From positions 48,931 through 112,930 of the forward strand of contig JALVVL010000010.1 in NCBI GenBank assembly GCA_027023425.1: 64,000 nt of DNA, read 5' to 3'. Below the pieces are notes generated by a model. The model ran no database searches, was not told the origin of the DNA, and saw only the letters and a list, made by a program, of their open reading frames with translations. Positions within the stretch are counted from its first letter, which is position 1, and each line of letters begins with the position of its first letter. This stretch comes from Anaerolineales bacterium (GTDB taxonomy: Bacteria; Chloroflexota; Anaerolineae; Anaerolineales; DRMV01). The position numbers and the translations under genes are program-made. Positions 60,641-64,000 of this stretch are shown here, in pieces.

Positions 60641-60710
60641 TTTTCTGCCTCTCCTTGCGTTGGTTTAGGTTTTCAAACAAGCGAAAGTCGCTTTTTCTAA
60701 CATTGTTCTC

Positions 60711-60753
60711 ATTATATCACCCTCAACTACATTGTCAGGGTGACAATCGTCAC
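60711..60753 (-). promoter_or_regulatory. Predicted icd promoter: TATAAT -10 with Crp/FNR-type palindrome GTGACAATCGTCAC
   Basis: Palindrome 60740-60753; TATAAT (minus) 60711-60716; palindrome centre 35.5 bp from the downstream end of the -10. Confidence 0.6.
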
Positions 60754-60832
60754 TGAGAAATTTTGGGAAGGAGAGCGATATGGAGCGCGCCCCCTTCCCA
60801 AAAGCCGAAGGGCAAAGCGTTGTGGATGGGCT

Positions 60833-61246
60833 TCACCGCCTCCATAAAGTAAGCCCCAACCCCAAAGCCACCCAGCCAAGCGTAACCGCTATGCCGAATG
60901 CCATTTCAGATTTGGACGTCAGCCCTGCAACATAGAGCCAGACGCCGTAGGCAATGGCGAACGCGGCGGCGAGGAACAAAATGGTCAATCGCGGCCGCCC
61001 ACGCCACTTGCGAGGCTTTTCCTCTTCCCCGCTTTGCAAGCGCCGCACGCGCCGCACAAACATAAAAACGGCTACCACAAGCGGCGAGGCAAGGGAAATT
61101 GCCCCAACCACTTCAACCGTGCGGTCGCTAAATCCCAAACCTTCCACAATGCCAATTGGCGGGGTGCCGATGATGGCTTCCAGCGCCATGCAGCGAATGC
61201 ACTCCTCAATTGCAATTCGCCTCACGGCTTTGGGATCTGCCCTCAT
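60833..61246 (-). CDS. Hypothetical membrane protein
   Basis: Hydrophobic segments; N-terminal RRIAIEECIRCMALEAIIG. Confidence 0.6.
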   Translation of the reverse strand: MRADPKAVRRIAIEECIRCMALEAIIGTPPIGIVEGLGFSDRTVEVVGAISLASPLVVAVFMFVRRVRRLQSGEEEKPRKWRGRPRLTILFLAAAFAIAYGVWLYVAGLTSKSEMAFGIAVTLGWVALGLGLTLWRR

Positions 61247-61555
61247 TTACCCTTCTTCTCGCTTCACAAACATCGCCCGCAGGAAAAAGAACACTGCTAC
61301 CAAGGCCAAGAGCATGCTCAGCAAGTTCAAAACCATAGCATAGCGCGGCCAAAAGTACATTGCGCTGCTGAGCAAAAAAGAAATACCCAGCCACAGCGAA
61401 CCAATGAGCGAGAAAAAGCGGCGTCGGCGTTCCCATTCAACCGGCACTTTGGAAAGGCGCGCGAAGCCGAAAATCGCCAACCCCACCACAGCCACTCCAA
61501 CCCCCAACAAGAACCATGTTTTGAATACGATTAGCGACATGAGAAACCTCCCCAC
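61247..61555 (-). CDS. Small hypothetical membrane protein
   Basis: Three TM segments; stop codon abuts the start codon of the downstream gene. Confidence 0.6.
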   Translation of the reverse strand: MGRFLMSLIVFKTWFLLGVGVAVVGLAIFGFARLSKVPVEWERRRRFFSLIGSLWLGISFLLSSAMYFWPRYAMVLNLLSMLLALVAVFFFLRAMFVKREEG

Positions 61556-61560
61556 ATACG

Positions 61561-61714
61561 TAGGACTTACAAGTTGCCCGTAGAAGCGCTCGTTTTCATG
61601 TCATGGCGAGCCGCCGTAGGCGGCGAAGCCATCCCCCAGATGATGGGGAAGACCGCTTCGGCGGTCTACGACCGCCTCGCGGCGACATGAAGTAGGAGAA
61701 CTGCGTAACTCCTA
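61561..61714 (+). mobile_element. MITE-like ~154-bp intergenic element (copy B)
   Basis: Near-identical to 47850-48003; ends TAGGACTTAC ... GTAACTCCTA. Confidence 0.7.
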
Positions 61715-61767
61715 ACGAATAATGGCCCAACCGTCATTGCTGAGCGAAAGCGGCAAAACCATGCCGC

Positions 61768-62634
61768 TCACTCCCACTCTGCCGCCAATCCCAAAAGTCC
61801 GGGGCCAAAATGCACCGCCAGCGCAGGGCCAAAATCGGTAACGATTACCTCGCCTGTGTAGCCCAGCGCCTCCGCCGCCTCGGTAGCCCACGCTTTGGCT
61901 TTTTCGTAAATGCCGCCATGAACAACGGCGAGGTTCACAATGGGCGCGCCCTGCGCGGCGTCTTTCACCTGCCGGATGACCTCCTGCAAAGCGGCGCGGT
62001 AGGTGCGCGCCGTGTTCACCACCTTCGGCACACCGTCAAGCAAGCCCACAACCGGCTTGACCTTGAGCGCCGACTGCGACGCCTTCTCCGTGCCCTGCGT
62101 GCGTCCCGAAGCGGCAAGGTGCTCCAATTCAGTGACTGTGAAAAAGAGCGCCGAGCGGCTTTTTACATCCTCAATCGCTGCGAGCGCCTCCTCAGCCGTG
62201 CCGCCGCGCTTCAAAACCTCAGCTGCTGCCATCAGCATAAAGCCCATTTGCATAGAAGTAGTGGCGCTGTCAACGACATGCACGCGAATGCGATCCTTCA
62301 CCTCCTCCGCCGCTATCTGCGCCGACTGACACGTGCCCGAAGCCTTGGCGGTAACATGCACCGAAATCACCTCATCGTAGCCCTCATCCGCCAGCGCCTC
62401 GTATGCGGCCACAAAATCCGCCGGCGAAGGCTGCGAAGTGGTGGGCATGTTGCCCGTCTCTTGCTTGTATTCAACAAGGCGGCGGTAAAACTCCTCGGGC
62501 GAAATTTCCTCATAGTCCTTCAACGATTCGTTGCCAAAAATGACATACACCGGCAATTGGCGAATGCCCAACTCTGCCGCCAGTTCGCGCGGCATATTGG
62601 CAGTAGTGTCGGTCAACAAAGCAATACGGGACAT
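61768..62634 (-). CDS. DegV family fatty-acid-binding protein
   Basis: IALLTDTTANMPRELAAELGIRQLPVYVIFGNE; TSQPSPADFVAAYEAL; VVDSATTSMQMGFML. Confidence 0.93.
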   Translation of the reverse strand: MSRIALLTDTTANMPRELAAELGIRQLPVYVIFGNESLKDYEEISPEEFYRRLVEYKQETGNMPTTSQPSPADFVAAYEALADEGYDEVISVHVTAKASGTCQSAQIAAEEVKDRIRVHVVDSATTSMQMGFMLMAAAEVLKRGGTAEEALAAIEDVKSRSALFFTVTELEHLAASGRTQGTEKASQSALKVKPVVGLLDGVPKVVNTARTYRAALQEVIRQVKDAAQGAPIVNLAVVHGGIYEKAKAWATEAAEALGYTGEVIVTDFGPALAVHFGPGLLGLAAEWE

Positions 62635-62700
62635 GGTTGCCTCCTTCTGTAAAAATTATGAACCACAAATTGCGCAGAAAACCCGCGGCATTTCACCACA

Positions 62701-62775
62701 GCACCTGACACCGGAACACCTGACACTGGAGCACTTGACACTGGAGCACTTGACACTGGAGCACTTGACACTGCA
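62701..62775. repeat. Five tandem 15-bp units (gcacttgacactgga)
   Basis: gcacctgacaccgga/acacctgacactgga/gcacttgacactgga x2/gcacttgacactgca. Confidence 0.92.
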
Positions 62776-62789
62776 ACACCGCCCCCGCC

Positions 62790-63674
62790 TCACGGCTTTG
62801 TGACAATTATATGCCCAATCCAACCGCGGCGGACAATTTCCACCCGCGCCTCAGGCGGGAAAAACGCCGCAATAGCCTCCGGCGTGAGGAAGTGACTTCG
62901 CATGAGCATGGATTTTTCCCACATTGCGAGCACCTTCACCCACGGGTGGGTAAAATCGGGCTCTTCAATCACCAAACGCCCGCCCGAAGCCAGCACGCGC
63001 CACATTTCCAGCGCGGTGCGCCGCTGTTCAAAGACATGGTGAAGCGCATCAACCATCACCACGCGCTCAAAAGTCGCTTCGGGGAAAGGGAGTTCCTCGC
63101 TGCGCGAAGCCACCGCCTGCACGCCATCTTTCTTGTGCGCCATGCGGAGCATCGCCACCGAAATATCGGCAACCACAACCTGACGCGCCGAGGTGAGGAA
63201 CTGGGCCACGCGCCCCGTGCCGCCGCCCACATCCAAAACCTTATCTTTGGGCGTAAGGCGGAGGTCCTCTAAAAGCGGTGTGGGGTCTTGCGGGTGGATG
63301 AAACGCTCATACCACGGGGCGATCAAATCAAAGTGGAAATCGGCGCCATAGTGGCGGACGCGCCACCGCCAGAGCAAAGCGCCGCCCAACGCCGCCGACA
63401 AATCCAACGCAATGGTAGCCCACCACAGCCCGAAACTGCCGAGCGCGGCAAAGCGAAGCCCCAATTGCGCCGCCGCAATCGCCAAAACGCCCACAAAGGC
63501 GCTTCCGTAGCCGAGCGCGCCGCTCAGCAAATAGCCGCTTCCAAAGAAAAACGCGGCCTGTAGCAAAAAAGCAACGCCTACCAGCGACGGGTAGGCGTGC
63601 GCCAGCAATGCCGGCAAAGGCAACAACGTGATGAATGCCCAAACAGCGGTCAAGGCTTTATTCGGCTCCTGCAA
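62790..63674 (-). CDS. Class I SAM-dependent methyltransferase with N-terminal membrane domain
   Basis: Hydrophobic N-terminal ~110 aa; VLDVGGGTGRVAQFL, MVDALHHVFEQRRTALEMWRVLASGGRLVIEEP. Confidence 0.85.
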   Translation of the reverse strand: MQEPNKALTAVWAFITLLPLPALLAHAYPSLVGVAFLLQAAFFFGSGYLLSGALGYGSAFVGVLAIAAAQLGLRFAALGSFGLWWATIALDLSAALGGALLWRWRVRHYGADFHFDLIAPWYERFIHPQDPTPLLEDLRLTPKDKVLDVGGGTGRVAQFLTSARQVVVADISVAMLRMAHKKDGVQAVASRSEELPFPEATFERVVMVDALHHVFEQRRTALEMWRVLASGGRLVIEEPDFTHPWVKVLAMWEKSMLMRSHFLTPEAIAAFFPPEARVEIVRRGWIGHIIVTKP

Positions 63675-63699
63675 TGAGCGCCTCCAAGTGAGAAATTAA

Positions 63700-64000
63700 T
63701 CCACCGATTGGGTGATTGAAACCGCAGATTCCGCAGATCCCGCAGAAAAAAATCTGTACTAATCTGTGTAATCTGTGGTTTCCTATCCACCGATTGACAC
63801 AGATTTACACCGATTGGGGAAGAAAACCACAGAGGACACAGAAATTTACAGAGAACACAGAGAAAAATCTGTGCTAATCTGTGTAATCTGTGGTTTCCTA
63901 TCCACCGATTGACACAGATTTACACCGATTGGGGAAGAAAACCACAGAGGACACAGAAATTTACAGAGAACACAGAGAAAAATCTGTGCTAATCTGTGTA
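63700..64000. repeat. Tandem 115-bp repeat made of the dispersed-repeat modules; continues past the window edge
   Basis: tcctatccaccgattgacacagatttacaccgattgggg recurs at 63781 and 63896. Confidence 0.88.

Noticed and set aside
59246-60700. 484-aa plus-strand ORF
   Set aside because: Fully antisense to icd; compositional artefact
62701-62775. Possible CRISPR array
   Set aside because: Direct tandem 15-bp units without spacers and no cas genes in the window
62531-62803. ORF with HLTLEHLTLEHLTLEHLTL repeat peptide
   Set aside because: Translation of the 15-bp tandem repeat; overlaps degV antisense

Overview
A 64-kb bacterial chromosomal window. Gene content suggests a Chloroflexota (Anaerolineae-like) genome; this lineage call is an inference. 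There is no prophage, CRISPR array or large integrated element. Core content: menA and ubiE, tRNA-Asn, trmD, a complete liv branched-chain amino-acid ABC operon, gyrB, a Ser/Thr kinase with a PD40 propeller, GH3, GDPD, an AAA ATPase, lactate permease, upp, rpoD, queG, sdhBADC, icd and degV. Three parts stand out. (1) Minus-strand operon 22087-28270: an ArsR regulator, an octaheme cytochrome resembling octaheme tetrathionate reductase (OTR), a seven-heme cytochrome fused to a cytochrome-b-like membrane domain with two EF-hand-like loops, and two YeeE/YedE sulfur-transport proteins. One YedE carries a rhodanese-like domain without its catalytic Cys and a GGGCG tail. A Crp/FNR-type palindrome sits 41.5 bp upstream of the predicted start of transcription, and a near-identical palindrome lies upstream of icd. 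(2) A plus-strand signalling/acyl cluster 33-51 kb: DUF4388, small GTPase, alpha/beta hydrolases (one lacking the nucleophile Ser), a left-handed beta-helix protein, a homologue of cyanobacterial acyl-ACP reductase, a degenerate-GGDEF regulator, and a 2335-aa histidine kinase with about ten GAF domains. (3) A dense set of dispersed intergenic repeats: the CACAGATTACACAGATT / CAATCGGTGTAAATCTGTG modular family at six or more loci, a ~154-bp MITE-like element in three copies, and a TnpA_REP-type transposase flanked by REP-like palindromes. All family assignments come from reading motifs by eye; no database search was run.
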